Under the pieces are notes generated by a model. That model did no database searches, had not been told where the DNA came from, and saw nothing but the letters and a program-made list of their open reading frames with translations. This document shows positions 19,975 to 29,636 of a stretch of 64,000 nt of DNA, piece by piece. The translations under genes were made by a program, and so were the position numbers. The first letter of the stretch is position 1. Each line of letters starts with the position of its first letter. Source of the stretch: Kocuria rosea (lineage in GTDB: Bacteria > Actinomycetota > Actinomycetes > Actinomycetales > Micrococcaceae). The stretch covers positions 1-64,000 of the forward strand of contig NZ_JAMBOG010000005.1 of the NCBI RefSeq assembly GCF_023715525.1, read 5' to 3'.

Positions 19975-22023
19975 ATGGCCGATCACACGGGGGCCGGGCA
20001 GACCACGGAGCAGGGAACTGTCGGCCGGGCGCGCTGGGCCCGGCGGCGCCGGGGGACCGCCCCGCAGCGCCCGTGGCGCACCGAGGGCCTGCCGGGGGAC
20101 GGAGAGGGGCCGCAGAAGCCGACCTGGTGGCGCTTCTGGGCGTGGCTGCTGGGGTGGTGGTTGTTGCTTTTCGCGCTGACCACCGTCCAGGACGTGGGCA
20201 GCGCCCAGGTGGCCGCCGTGCCCTACACCGAGTTCACCGCTCAGGTGCAGGACGCCAACGTCCGGGAGGTCTTCGCCCGCGGCAACACGATCGAAGGCGT
20301 CCTCAAGGAGCCGGCCGACCGTCCCGGTGAGGAGGACACCTACACCGAGTTCACCACCGAGCGGCCGGTTTTCGCCGACGACGACCTTCTCGCAGCCTTG
20401 CAGCGCAGCGATGCCCAGGTCAGTGCGACCCCGGTGACCACCGAGCGGGGCTTTCTGGCGAACCTGCTCATCTCCTTGCTGCCGGTCGCGGTGCTGGTCG
20501 GGTTCTGGTTGTGGGTGCTGCGCCGCCAGAGCGGTGCCATGGGCGGGATGCTCGGCGGCAAGAAGCCCCGCCGGGTGGACCCCTCCGAGGTGCGTGTCTC
20601 CTTCGACGACGTCGCAGGCATCGACGAGGTCGAGGATCAGGTCGTCGAGATCGTCGACTTCCTCAAGGACCCTGACAAGTACCGTCGCCTCGGGGCTCGG
20701 ATGCCCAAAGGGGTGCTGCTGGAGGGCCCGCCCGGCACGGGCAAGACCTTGATCGCCCGGGCCACGGCTGGGGAGGCCGGCGTGCCGTTCTTCTCGGCCA
20801 GTGCTTCGGAGTTCATCGAGATGATCGTCGGGGTGGGCGCTTCGCGCGTGCGCGAGCTCTTCGCCGAGGCGCGCAAGGTCGCTCCCGCCATCGTCTTCAT
20901 CGACGAGATCGACACTATCGGGCGCACCCGCTCGGCGACCGGTTCGGTGGGCGGACACGACGAACGCGAGCAGACCCTCAATCAGATCCTCACAGAGATG
21001 GACGGGTTCACCGGCACCGAAGGTGTGGTCGTGCTGGCCGCCACCAACCGCGCCGACATCCTGGACCCGGCCCTGACCCGGGCCGGTCGCTTCGACCGCA
21101 AGATCACCGTCGGGGTGCCCGACCAGCACGGGCGCCAGGAGATCCTGGCCGTCCACACCCGCACCGTGCCCCTAGCCCCCGACGTTGACCTCGCCCACGT
21201 GGCGCGTACCACCCCGGGGATGACCGGGGCCGATCTGGCCAACCTCGTCAACGAGGCGGCGCTGCTGGCTGCTCGGCGCGGGCGTGAGCAGGTGACGCTC
21301 CGGGACTTCACCGACGCGCTGGAGAAGGTCCAGCTGGGTGCTGAACGCTCCGTGGTCCTGCCCCGGGAGGAGCGGCTGCGCACCGCCTACCACGAGGCCG
21401 GTCACGCTCTGCTGGGCATGCTCCAGCCCGGGGCGGACCTCGTGCGCAAGATCTCCATCGTCCCGCGCGGTCGCGCCCTGGGAGTGACCTTGTCCACCCC
21501 GGACACGGACCGGTACGGCTATGACCGGGACTATCTCAGGGGCCGGATCATCGGGGCACTGGGCGGCATGGCCGCCGAGGAGGAGGTCTTCGGCGTCATC
21601 ACCACCGGGGCGGAGTCCGACCTGCAGACCGCCACCGGCATCGCCCGGCAGATGGTCGGCCGGTGGGGGATGTCGCCGCGGGTCGGACCCGTGCAGGTCT
21701 ACCCCCTCGAGGGCGACCCGCGGCAGGCGGGGGCGTCGGAGGCGCTCCTGGAAGCCGTCGACGAGGAGGTGCGCACCCTCGTCGCCGACTGCTACGCCGA
21801 GGCCCGCCAGGTGCTGGGCGACCACCGGGACCGGCTCGAGGCGATCGTGTCCACGCTCATGGACCGCGAGAGCCTGGACGAGACCGAGGTCTACGCCGTC
21901 GCCGGGATCGAACGCCGACCCGCCACCCCGCAGCTCGTCGGCGCCGTCCCCGGATTTCCGTCCCGGGAGGACACCGCCAGCGGCATGGTCAGCTCCCGCC
22001 GGGGCAGCACGTCGAAGCGGTGA
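19975..22023 (+). CDS. ftsH: ATP-dependent zinc metalloprotease FtsH (accessory copy)
   Basis: A 682-residue membrane protease that degrades membrane and regulatory proteins. TM1 at ~51-72 and TM2 at ~160-182 enclose an extracytoplasmic domain. The AAA+ module has Walker A GPPGTGKT (~251), Walker B FIDEID and the second region of homology [18 protein letters not shown]. The zinc site is HEAGH (~472), with an aspartate in ESDLQTATG as the probable third ligand. ATG at 19975 after GAAGGAGA. Followed by hsp20 in the same orientation, 374 bp downstream, suggesting a stress-related protein quality role rather than the housekeeping ftsH, which usually sits beside hpt and folE. Confidence 0.93.
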   Translation: MADHTGAGQTTEQGTVGRARWARRRRGTAPQRPWRTEGLPGDGEGPQKPTWWRFWAWLLGWWLLLFALTTVQDVGSAQVAAVPYTEFTAQVQDANVREVFARGNTIEGVLKEPADRPGEEDTYTEFTTERPVFADDDLLAALQRSDAQVSATPVTTERGFLANLLISLLPVAVLVGFWLWVLRRQSGAMGGMLGGKKPRRVDPSEVRVSFDDVAGIDEVEDQVVEIVDFLKDPDKYRRLGARMPKGVLLEGPPGTGKTLIARATAGEAGVPFFSASASEFIEMIVGVGASRVRELFAEARKVAPAIVFIDEIDTIGRTRSATGSVGGHDEREQTLNQILTEMDGFTGTEGVVVLAATNRADILDPALTRAGRFDRKITVGVPDQHGRQEILAVHTRTVPLAPDVDLAHVARTTPGMTGADLANLVNEAALLAARRGREQVTLRDFTDALEKVQLGAERSVVLPREERLRTAYHEAGHALLGMLQPGADLVRKISIVPRGRALGVTLSTPDTDRYGYDRDYLRGRIIGALGGMAAEEEVFGVITTGAESDLQTATGIARQMVGRWGMSPRVGPVQVYPLEGDPRQAGASEALLEAVDEEVRTLVADCYAEARQVLGDHRDRLEAIVSTLMDRESLDETEVYAVAGIERRPATPQLVGAVPGFPSREDTASGMVSSRRGSTSKR

Positions 22024-22397
22024 GGGCCTGTCCCCCGCGGCCTCGAGCTGAAGCCGCTCCGGCAGCGGCGGCGTGGGCGTCGACCGGCCGCACGGCCGAT
22101 CGCAGCTCGCCGCCACCTGCATCCTCGGGCCGGCACGTCCTCCACCACCAGGAGGCGGCGTGGCGTGCCCAGGACCTGTCGACCGCTCCATCACCGGCCT
22201 CCCCTATGAGCTCGTGACCACGACGGGCCCGGCTGACGCTGCCACCGCGCCGAGAACGGATCTTTCGCTCCCCGCCGGCGGTGCCTATCCTGGAAGTGTC
22301 CCAACAAGAGCACCTCCGGCCCCCGACGGGTCCACGGCCTCCGGTTGACGGCCGGCCCGACGTTGCGGGGGCCGGCGTCGAGGAGAGGAGGCAAGTG
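22024..22397. other. Intergenic region between ftsH and hsp20
   Basis: No gene is seen. The length leaves room for an hsp20 promoter; no clear HAIR or CIRCE operator was recognised by eye. Confidence 0.4.
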
Positions 22398-22826
22398 ATG
22401 GCTGGACTGATGCGCAGGGACCCCTTCGACGTGCTGGAGCCGTTCCGCCGGCTCCTGGAAGGCGACCTGCAGCCCGGCATGCCAGTGTCCTGGCCCAAGG
22501 TCGAGGAGTTCCATGACGGCGAGGCCATGGTGATCCGGGCGGAGCTGCCCGACATCGACCCGGAGCAGGACGTGGAGCTCACCGTGGTCGATGACACGCT
22601 GCGCCTGCGGGCCGAACGCCGCCAGAAGTCCGAGCGCAAGGACAAGGCCACCTACCGCTCGGAGTTCCGCTACGGGTCCTTCTACCGCACCCTGCCGCTT
22701 CCGGCCGGGACCAAGGAGGACGACATCACCGCCACCTACAAGGACGGGGTGCTGGAGGTCCGGGCCCCGGTCAGGGGTGCCGACGAGTTGACCGGGACCA
22801 AGAAGATCCCCGTCACCCGCGGCTGA
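22398..22826 (+). CDS. Hsp20/alpha-crystallin small heat shock protein
   Basis: A 142-residue ATP-independent chaperone. After a short N-terminus (RRDPFDVLEPFRRLL) the alpha-crystallin domain covers ~35-125 (ELPDIDPEQDVELTVVDDTLRL, FYRTLPLPAGTKEDDITATYKDGVLEV), followed by a short tail with an I-P-V motif in KKIPVTRG, the usual oligomerisation anchor. ATG at 22398, preceded by GAGGAGAGGAGG. Very close in type to the small heat shock proteins of other actinobacteria. Paired with ftsH upstream. Confidence 0.93.
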   Translation: MAGLMRRDPFDVLEPFRRLLEGDLQPGMPVSWPKVEEFHDGEAMVIRAELPDIDPEQDVELTVVDDTLRLRAERRQKSERKDKATYRSEFRYGSFYRTLPLPAGTKEDDITATYKDGVLEVRAPVRGADELTGTKKIPVTRG

Positions 22827-22846
22827 ACCTGACGCCCTGACCAGCA

Positions 22847-22887
22847 GGGCGGCGGGGACCCGTGAGATGTTCGGGTCCCCGCCGCCC
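22847..22887 (+). terminator. Hairpin terminator after hsp20
   Basis: Perfect 16-bp stem (22847-22862 with 22872-22887) and a 9-nt loop, 20 bases after the hsp20 stop codon. Confidence 0.8.
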
Positions 22888-23420
22888 GCTCATGAGACGG
22901 GCCGCTGAGGCGCACAGGCCGACCGAGGCGATGGCCGTGATCGGCAAGCCCGCCCATCTGTGGCAGGCCTCGAAGCAGCGGGCACGTCCACCCTGCCACC
23001 GACGGCAACAGGCGAGATCGGGCTCGCGACGGCCGACCGGCGAGCAGGAACAGGGCGGTTTCGTCCTCCGGTATCCGCGGAGGCATGTGACGATGTCGCT
23101 CCTTCGCCGCACACGCCACCGGCGCGGTCATCTCGCGGGCCGGTGGGCGGCCCTGACAGCCCGTACCTGCACAACGGATCGGCCTCCGGTCACAGCAGGC
23201 ATCCGGCCCCCGCCAGTTCCGCCTCGTAGCCCCGGGCTTGCAGGACAGGACCGAAGGCACCGGGGATCGTTCCCACGACCGGGTCGGTGCGGCACGTCCC
23301 GTGGAAGATCGTCAGTCAGAGGCGCCGTCCGCCTGCGGTCCACGGCGGCCCTGCCGGATGTGCACTGCTGCGGCGTGGGACTCCTGTGGTGTCAGGGGGG
23401 CCGGTTCAGGGGTTGGTGGC
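22888..23420. other. Region without a recognised gene
   Basis: Only spurious GC-driven frames are seen. Confidence 0.4.
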
Positions 23421-24027
23421 ATGGCCGGAGGACAGTTGATGGAACCTGATCCGGTGCCGGCCGGTCCGGGTGCCGCCTTGGCCCGTGTTCGGGGCGTGGT
23501 ACTGCAGGCCCGCACGGCCGCTGAGGCGGTGGCGCAGTGGGTGGAGGTCGCCCAGGAGCTGATCCCCATGGCGGCGAGGGCCGGGATCCCCGTGGTGGAC
23601 CAGGACGGGACGTGCACTACCGTCGCGGCCACGGGCCCGGTCGTGGCTCAGGCGGATGCGCTGCAGCACGGGCTCGGGGAGGGCCCGTGCCTGCGGGCCT
23701 GGGACACCGTGGGCGTTCAGTACGTCCCTGATACGGCCACCGGACCCGCGGTGGCCGGCCTGGGGCCGGACCCAGGCCGCGGCAGGCATCCGCTCCGCAC
23801 TGAGCGTCCTGCTGAGCTCGCTCACCGGCCCGGTGCGGCCCTGTTGAGAGTCGAGCGCACCCACCTGCGAGCTCAGCGCTGGAGCACCGACTTCCAGGGC
23901 GCCGTGGCGGCCCCGGGGCCGGATCGCACGCGCCGTGGGCGTGCTCATGGGTGCCCACCAGCTCTCCGCGGCCGCCGACGGCCTCCGGGACGCCTCCGAC
24001 CCCTCGTCCTGGGGGCCAATCCCGTGA
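23421..24027 (+). pseudogene. GAF-ANTAR protein 2, frameshifted
   Basis: The GAF domain starts normally (VAQWVEVAQELIPMA, LGEGPCLRAWDTVG, DTATG). At about 23742-23743 one extra G moves the homology to another frame, which reads DPRWPAW then AAGIRSALSVLLSS before stopping. An ANTAR-like remnant (GVLMGAHQLS, AAADGLRDAS) continues to 24027 in yet another frame. At least two frame disruptions make a working protein unlikely. It converges on the small gene at 24066. Confidence 0.75.
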
Positions 24028-24065
24028 TGGGTCCGTGCCACCCGCTCAGCACCGCGGGAACCGTC

Positions 24066-24332
24066 TCAGTCCTCCTCGGCGTTGTCGTTCTCGGCGAGGT
24101 CCGAGACGTACGGGGCCTGTGGCGGGGGCATCCGGGCGATCAGCTCGTTGGCCGCGTGCGCCAGCAGGTCCCGCTGGAAAGGCGGCAAGCTGAAGGACTG
24201 GTGCAGATAGGCGTCGACCTCCACCTCCCCCGCCTCACCCCCCATGCTGAAGTAGTGCAACCACAACTGCTCGCACCCGATCCCGGCACGCTGGATGGCC
24301 TGGCGCAGCAAACGGGCCTGTTCTCGGGCCAT
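24066..24332 (-). CDS. Small GAF-ANTAR-associated protein A
   Basis: An 88-residue soluble protein, one of three paralogues here (others at 25222 and 31691). All share an N-terminal helix starting EQAR, then LWLHYFSMGG, E-V-E-V/I-DAYLH and LP-x-x-x-RDLLA-x-AANE. ATG at 24330-24332 after GAGGAGG. It starts 19 bp after the stop of the GAF-ANTAR gene at 24352-25071 on the same strand, so the two form an operon. The acidic, helical character suggests a protein-binding partner, but no function is known to me. The repeated pairing is the main clue. Confidence 0.75.
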   Translation of the reverse strand: MAREQARLLRQAIQRAGIGCEQLWLHYFSMGGEAGEVEVDAYLHQSFSLPPFQRDLLAHAANELIARMPPPQAPYVSDLAENDNAEED

Positions 24333-24351
24333 CGCCTCCTCACCCCCGGTG

Positions 24352-25071
24352 CTAGAACGTCGCGTCGGGGGAACGGTCCAGGACCGCCCGGGCGATCTCC
24401 GTCAACTCCCGGCCCTGGGCCCGGGAGGCCTCCAGCAGTGCCACGCGCGCCTGCTGCTGACCCAGCCCCCGACGTTCCATCACGATCCCCGTGGCCACGT
24501 CGACCATCTGGCGGTCGGACAAGGCGGTGCGCAACGCCTCGCTGAGCTTGCGCGGGGCCTCAGACGTCTGGGCGGCACCCAACAGGGTCGCGGCCGCGGC
24601 CGCCAAAAGGCTCAGCCGCCGCTCATCAGCGGCCGTGAACCCGTCAGCGGTGGTGGTGTAGACCTTCAGCGCCCCGATGCAGCGGCCCTTGTACAGCATC
24701 GGCGCACTCATCGCCGAGCGGACCCCCAGTGGTAGCACTTCCGCGCACCAGCGACGCCACCGGGTCTCGGTGGCGGTGTCGTCCACCCGCTGCAGCGCCT
24801 CGGTGGCCCACGCGCTCAGACACGGGCCCTCGCCCAGCTCGTACTGCAAGGTGTCAGCAGCTTCGGCGACCGCATCCGTGGCGCCGGTGGACATGGTGTG
24901 CCCCTGGTCGTCGATCATCGACGCCCCGGCACCGATCGCGGAGTCCACCACGTCCTGGGCGACCTCGGCCAGCTGCTCCACCGCGGTGGCGGCGCTCTCC
25001 CGGCTGAGCAACATGCTGTGGATGCGGGCGAAGACCGTGGTCAGTTCCGTGCCCGAGAATTCGCTGTCCAT
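24352..25071 (-). CDS. GAF-ANTAR protein 3
   Basis: A 239-residue regulator: short N-terminal helix (FARIHSMLLSRESAATAVEQL), GAF domain (~35-165, LGEGPCLSAWATE, DTATETRWRRW, GALKVYTTTADGFTAADE) and ANTAR domain (~178-235, VDVATGIVMERRGLGQQQARVALLEASRAQGRELTEIARAVLD in short pieces). It should sense a ligand or redox state through GAF and act on nascent RNA through ANTAR. The ATG at 25069-25071 is chosen because the conserved N-terminal helix starts there, with GGGGG eight bases upstream. Operon with the small protein at 24066. Confidence 0.87.
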   Translation of the reverse strand: MDSEFSGTELTTVFARIHSMLLSRESAATAVEQLAEVAQDVVDSAIGAGASMIDDQGHTMSTGATDAVAEAADTLQYELGEGPCLSAWATEALQRVDDTATETRWRRWCAEVLPLGVRSAMSAPMLYKGRCIGALKVYTTTADGFTAADERRLSLLAAAAATLLGAAQTSEAPRKLSEALRTALSDRQMVDVATGIVMERRGLGQQQARVALLEASRAQGRELTEIARAVLDRSPDATF

Positions 25072-25221
25072 AATGGTCCCCCGGTCCGACGGACCCGCTC
25101 TCCGTCCCGGAACACCGGGGGCACAAGGGAATCCGGTCATTGACTGCCCTTGCCCCCAGAATACTCCGGACCACGTCAGCCCGTGAGCCCACCGTGCCGA
25201 GCCCGCCGCCGACAGTGCGCC

Positions 25222-25563
25222 TCAGTGCTGGGCACCACCTGGACCACCGTCCCCGTCGGTTCCTTCCGTGCCCTCGGTACCGCGGGCCGTCTCGTCCGGG
25301 TCGTCCGCCGGCACCTCGGAGGAGTAGGGAGCGCGGGTGCCGGAGCCGTGATCGACGAGTTCGTTGGCCGCATGAGCCAGCAGGTCGCGCTCCAAGCGCG
25401 GCAGCCGCAGGGCGTGATGGAGATAGGCATCGATCTCCACCTCCTGCACCTCCCCGCCCAGCCGGAAGTAGTGCAGCCACAACGCCCCCACCGCGAGGTC
25501 GGCGGCGTCCAGCGCCCGGGCCAGGCCGCGTGCCTGCTCCCGGCCCACCTCGTCGTCGTCCAT
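25222..25563 (-). CDS. Small GAF-ANTAR-associated protein B
   Basis: A 113-residue paralogue of the proteins at 24066 and 31691: EQARGLARALDAADL, LWLHYFRLGG, VEIDAYLHHALRLPRLERDLLAHAANE. The core (~residues 5-75) is conserved and is followed by a Gly/Thr/Asp-rich tail without evident structure. ATG at 25561-25563, six bases after AGGAGG; a GTG one codon upstream is also possible. It lies 10 bp after the stop of a frameshifted GAF-ANTAR gene, the same order as in the other two pairs. Confidence 0.75.
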   Translation of the reverse strand: MDDDEVGREQARGLARALDAADLAVGALWLHYFRLGGEVQEVEIDAYLHHALRLPRLERDLLAHAANELVDHGSGTRAPYSSEVPADDPDETARGTEGTEGTDGDGGPGGAQH

Positions 25564-25573
25564 CACAGGCCTC

Positions 25574-26292
25574 CTACCCTTCCCGGTCCGCCGGGCGGGC
25601 CAGGATCTGGCGGGCGACCTGTGCCAGGGGGCGGTCCTGGATCACAGCCTCGTGCAGCAGCGCTGCCCGGGCCTGTTCGAGGCCGGTGCCGTGGCGCTCC
25701 ATCAGCACCCCGACCGCGACCCCCACCTCCTGGCGGTCCGCCAGGGCTGCCTGCACAGCAGCGCTCAGCCGGTGCGGGGCGTCGCCAGGCTGGTCGCAGC
25801 CCAGCAGGACCGCCACCGCCCCAGCAAGCAGACCCGGCGTTGTCTCGTCCTCTGCGGTGAAGGCACCGGGGTCACGGGCGTAGACCTTCATCGCCCCACC
25901 CGCCGTCCGCCGAGCACCGGCGGGGTGCTCAGCACCGAGCCGATGCCCTGCTCCCTGGCCGCAGCACACCAGCCCGGCCAACGGGCCTCGCTCGCCGTGT
26001 CGTCGACGCGCACCACTGATGCGGTCGCCCAGGCGCCGAGGCAGGGGCCTTCGCCGAGCTCGTACTGCAGGTCGCCGAGCTCGTACTGCAGGGCGTCGGT
26101 GGCCCCGGCGGATCTTGCCCGGCCGGTGCAGTCGATGAGCGAGGCGCCGGCCCCTGCGGCGGAGCCGATCACGGCGTGGGCGACCTGGGCGAGCTGGTCC
26201 ACCGCCGTGGCAGCGTCCGGCTGGCTCAGCGGCATCCCCTGGATGCGGGCGAAGGCCATGCCCAACTCGGACACCGGAGGATCAGGGTTCAT
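25574..26292 (-). pseudogene. GAF-ANTAR protein 4, single-base frameshift
   Basis: The first part (from ATG 26290-26292) encodes the N-terminal helix and most of a GAF domain up to VLSTPPVLGGRRVG. The rest of GAF and a full ANTAR domain (AMKVYARDPGAFTAED, VGVAVGVLMERHG, PLAQVARQILARP) continue in another frame. One missing base in the C run at 25894-25897 (plus strand) explains the break. A 21-bp tandem duplication near 26053-26094 repeats LQYELGD just before the conserved LGEGPC motif. It is either a pseudogene or a sequencing error at a homopolymer. The downstream small partner is intact. Confidence 0.8.
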
Positions 26293-27160
26293 GCGGGCTC
26301 CACCGGTCGTGACGGCGACCGGAGGTCACGTCCCGGCTTCGGAGATCGCTCCGCTCGGCGGGGTGCGTCTGCGTAGTTCGCCCTGGTCCTGGACGTTCAG
26401 CCTACGCCCCATTCCGCTCCCTGCACCCCCCTCCACCTGCCTGCCCCGGGACGGCCAGCACGCACTGCGCGCACCACCGCCTCCACACCCCCGTACCGAC
26501 TCTTCGCACCGTCGACGGAGGAGCGCCCTGGACAGCACCGCGCAGCAGGCCGCCCGCAGTCCTGCTTGCCCGCCTCGAAAGAGGAAGCGCCTGGCGGGCC
26601 GGGCGGTGCACGCGGCTTCCACGGCGAGCGCCGCCCCCTCCGGCTCCGACCGCGGACCTGCCCGGGCCGTCGTCCCGGCCGCTGCCTTCACACAGCACTA
26701 CGGCACCGCCACCACCGGGCGATGGCAGCCCCTCGCCGAGGACGGCACGCTGTGCGTGGACCTCGCCGGAGAGGGCACCGTCGTCACCGGCAACCGCACC
26801 GAGGGCTCCCGCGGCCCCACCGCTACCGCGGCGGCCACAGAAGCACCCCGGGGCCACGACGAGGAGAACACACCACGGAGGCTGACTGACCGCTGGGCAA
26901 GCTCCCTCGACCGTCACCGTCGCCCCGGACGGGCGCGACCACGGCAGCGACCTCTGTGCCGCCGACGCCCAGCGGCTGCGTGAGGAGCTGCGTCCGCCCG
27001 CGGCCGCGTCCCCGCCCGGCCTGCGCACTCCGCCTGAGCCGGCACAGGCGCGCCCCAGCAGACACACGGCGACGGGACTGCTGAAGGTCCTCATCGCCTC
27101 CTGGTCCGGAGGGCGGGGCCCAGCGGAAAGCCTTCGCCGAGCTGGGCACGGCTCCGCCTG
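26293..27160. other. Region without a recognised gene
   Basis: About 870 bp with low-complexity frames on both strands. No family resemblance seen. Confidence 0.4.
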
Positions 27161-27172
27161 TACCCTGACGGG
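27161..27172 (+). promoter_or_regulatory. Leaderless -10 element before the methyltransferase gene
   Basis: TACCCT at 27161-27166 followed by six bases and the GTG start. No ribosome site is present. Same geometry as at 7491 and 49379. Confidence 0.55.
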
Positions 27173-27793
27173 GTGGTGGAACAGAGCGTGTGGATGAACA
27201 AGGTGCAGGCCGATCCCGGGCACTCGGCCTGGTACGTCGAGCGGTTCCGAGAGCTGGCGGCCGCCGGAGAGGACATCGTCGGGGAAGCCCGGCTGATCGA
27301 CGCCATGGTCTGCCGCCGCTCACGGATCCTGGACGCCGGCTGCGGAGCCGGCCGCAATGGCGGTTACCTGCACCACGCCGGGCACACCGTCGTCGGGGTC
27401 GACGTCGATCCCGCCCTCATCGCCGCCGCCCGCGCGGATCATCCCGGGCCTCACTGGATCATCGGGGATCTGGCCGAACTCGATCTGCCCGCCGGCGGGA
27501 TCCCCGAGCCCTTCGACATCATCCTGTGCGCCGGCAACGTCATGGCCTTCCTGGCCCCGAGCACACGCACCGACGTCCTGCGGCGCTTCCAGCGGCACCT
27601 GGCCTCCGGAGGGCGCGCGGTCGTCGGGTTCGGTGCTGGGCGCGGCTACCCCTTCGCCCAGTTCCTCACCGACGCCGAGCAGGCCGGTCTGGTGCCCGAC
27701 CTGCTCCTGTCCACCTGGGACCTGCGGCCGTTCCGGGAGGACAGCGACTTCCTCGTGGCCGTGCTGCGCGGTGCCACAGCCCCGCAGCCCTGA
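27173..27793 (+). CDS. Class I SAM-dependent methyltransferase
   Basis: A 206-residue methyltransferase. Motif I is ILDAGCGAGRNGGYL at ~52-66, followed by the acidic end of strand 2 (VVGVDVDPALIAAA), a motif II-like GDLAELDLP and an ILCAGNVMAF strand 4. This is the single-domain type with a short N-terminal helical cap; the acceptor substrate is not identifiable. The GTG start at 27173 is set by the -10 element six bases upstream and the lack of a ribosome site. No operon partner. Confidence 0.87.
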   Translation: MVEQSVWMNKVQADPGHSAWYVERFRELAAAGEDIVGEARLIDAMVCRRSRILDAGCGAGRNGGYLHHAGHTVVGVDVDPALIAAARADHPGPHWIIGDLAELDLPAGGIPEPFDIILCAGNVMAFLAPSTRTDVLRRFQRHLASGGRAVVGFGAGRGYPFAQFLTDAEQAGLVPDLLLSTWDLRPFREDSDFLVAVLRGATAPQP

Positions 27794-28767
27794 CACCGGG
27801 ACCGCCGAGCTGCACCGCGAGCAGCCCGGGACCACGCTTCCGGGACCGGCTGCCAGGCACCGAGCACCGGGGACAGCGCGAACCACCAGCCCCGTCCCGG
27901 AGCACCTGAGGGCCCACCCGACAGAAGACGTCCCGCCCTCCTCGGCCTGCGGCACCCATGCCGGGGTCCTCCACCGGTGGATGCTGCTCCTCGAGGAGAG
28001 GCGCTGCGCATGGAGCTCACCGGGCCCAACGGCGCCCTCACCGGCCACCCCGCGGACGAGGGCGCCGAGGCGGTGCCCGTCGGCCTCGCGGCGCACGAGC
28101 ACGACCACGCCCGGACCGGCCGGCTCGTAGGCGGTGCACAGCACCATCTCCCCCGCCCGCAGGCTCGACCCTGCCCGGTCGGTGCACACCCGACACCGGG
28201 ACGGGGAGCAGCTCCCGGCCGAGGGGGTGGGGTCGGAACCCGCCCTCACCCCGATGCCGGGGGCCACCGGGTCCGAGGGCCGGACGGGTCTTCGCCCGCG
28301 CCCGACTGCTGAGCGAGGTCGGGGGCCACGACTGCTACGGCGGCACCCGCACGGTGGACGCGCACGTGCGGCGGCTGCGCGCCGACCACGAGCACCTGAT
28401 CACCACGGTGCACGACGTGGGCTGCAGCTCCACCGCCACCCCACCCAGGATGAGCCGAGCGCCTCCCCCGTTGGCCCGGCGGAAGGCCGCGACGGGGCCG
28501 ACACGTGCTGGGCCCAGGGAGGACGGAACGAGTGGTCCGGCCGTCCCGGCCGACCTCTGCACCGCTCGGTTCAGCATGCTCCGCCGCGCCCAATGCTCCG
28601 CAGCCCGGGGCCGCACCGACGGGACTCATCTCCACGGCCCTTTGTGGAGGGGAGGTCACACTGGGCCTTCCCTCCGTCCAGTGGGTACGGGCGTCGCCGA
28701 CGGTCGGTAGCGTGGTCCTGGCAGGCGTCGACGGGTCGGCGCACAGCACCGACGGAAGGACGAGGAG
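27794..28767. other. Mostly non-coding region with a response-regulator remnant
   Basis: Only the remnant at 28285-28440 is recognisable in this stretch of almost 1 kb. Confidence 0.4.
28285..28440 (+). pseudogene. OmpR-type response regulator C-terminal fragment
   Basis: About 50 codons encode [45 protein letters not shown] in short pieces, matching the winged-helix DNA-binding domain of OmpR/PhoB-type regulators (usual [21 protein letters not shown]). No receiver domain remains upstream and the final strand is lost. A decayed two-component regulator. Confidence 0.7.
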
Positions 28768-29130
28768 ATGGCCACCTCCCAGGACTACGGATTCGACCAC
28801 GACGCCCTCGCGCTGACGGACGACGAGTTCCAGCACCTCCTGCAGGCCCAGCCGGAGAAGTACCCGGAGCACCTGCGGATCGCGGCGTCGCTGGATCGTT
28901 GGGTCGCCACCGTCAAGGACCGGCTGGCCTCCGGCGAGGTGAACAGCCTGGACCACCAGCGCCTTGAGGGGTTGCTCGTCGCGCTGCCCGAGGTCGCCAC
29001 GGCCCTGCGACGAGGACAGTTCCTCCCGGGCCACCAGCACGGGGTGCCCACGGAGGCACAGCTGGAGACCGCAGAACGCGCCGCCGATGCCAAGCTCCGG
29101 GCCGCGTCCGAGGAAGGCTTCAACGGCTGA
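28768..29130 (+). CDS. Hypothetical small helical protein
   Basis: A 120-residue acidic soluble protein, predicted mainly helical (DDEFQHLLQAQPEKYPEHL, ASLDRWVATVKDRLASGE, QLETAERAADAKLRAASEE). The ATG at 28768 is preceded by GACGAGGAG, and the GC pattern supports coding. No family or domain recognised, and neighbours give no clue. Confidence 0.65.
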   Translation: MATSQDYGFDHDALALTDDEFQHLLQAQPEKYPEHLRIAASLDRWVATVKDRLASGEVNSLDHQRLEGLLVALPEVATALRRGQFLPGHQHGVPTEAQLETAERAADAKLRAASEEGFNG

Positions 29131-29476
29131 TCACCGCCCAAGGCCTGGCTCACGGGCCGGTCTGGCCGGGGGTGCCCGGATGTCCTGGGTGAACCGGCCG
29201 AGGTTCACCGGGTCCGCCCTCAGTGGCTGCAGCTCGGGAGGGCGCTGCCCCGGGCGCAGATCACGGCTGCACCGGAGCGCGGCGTAGGGCGCCAGGTGGT
29301 TGGCGGCCCGCACCGGACCATCCCGGCACCGGAGGAGCCACATCCCCTCGACCGGGTTCAGCACCCGCAGCGCCGTTTCCTCCTTTCCCCGCTGTGCAGT
29401 TGTTCGGCGGAGGCCAGCATGCTCCGCATCGACCGGCGGCGCCTGTGGGAGGGCTGCGGCGCAATACTAAGCCGAC
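29131..29476. other. Region without a recognised gene
   Basis: Positions 29351-29440 resemble 4596-4680. Otherwise nothing is seen. Confidence 0.35.
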
Positions 29477-29505
29477 TGGTCAATGGTGCGGGAAGCGCCT
29501 AGTCT
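29477..29505 (+). promoter_or_regulatory. Promoter of TGGTCM type (copy 1)
   Basis: TGGTCA at 29477-29482, a 17-bp spacer and TAGTCT at 29500-29505. The transcribed leader that follows (CTGGAG, GGTCCAGCAGCAGGCC, GCCGCTG) matches the leader upstream of the STAS-like gene at 39049. Same layout as at 37637 and 38963. Confidence 0.6.
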
Positions 29506-29561
29506 GGAGAACTGGTCCAGCAGCAGGCCGAGACGTCCTCGTGTGCGAGAAGGCAGCCGCT

Positions 29562-29636
29562 GTGAACCATCCATCCTCCCCGACCGGTCTGGTCGGCTCC
29601 CACGGCACCGTGGACGAGCACGTGGGCCATCGATGA
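29562..29636 (+). CDS. 24-residue leader ORF overlapping the next gene
   Basis: A GTG-started frame of 25 codons beginning at the position where the homologous leader at 39049 starts its STAS-like gene, and ending in TGA that overlaps the ATG of the NAD(P)-binding gene (ATGA). It could couple translation to the next gene, or be the vestige of a STAS-like gene start now attached to a new gene. Coding is not proven. Confidence 0.35.
   Translation: MNHPSSPTGLVGSHGTVDEHVGHR

Noticed and set aside
29483-29632. N-terminal extension of the NAD(P)-binding protein
   Set aside because: The added residues are low-complexity and come before the Rossmann strand, which begins right after the ATG at 29633.
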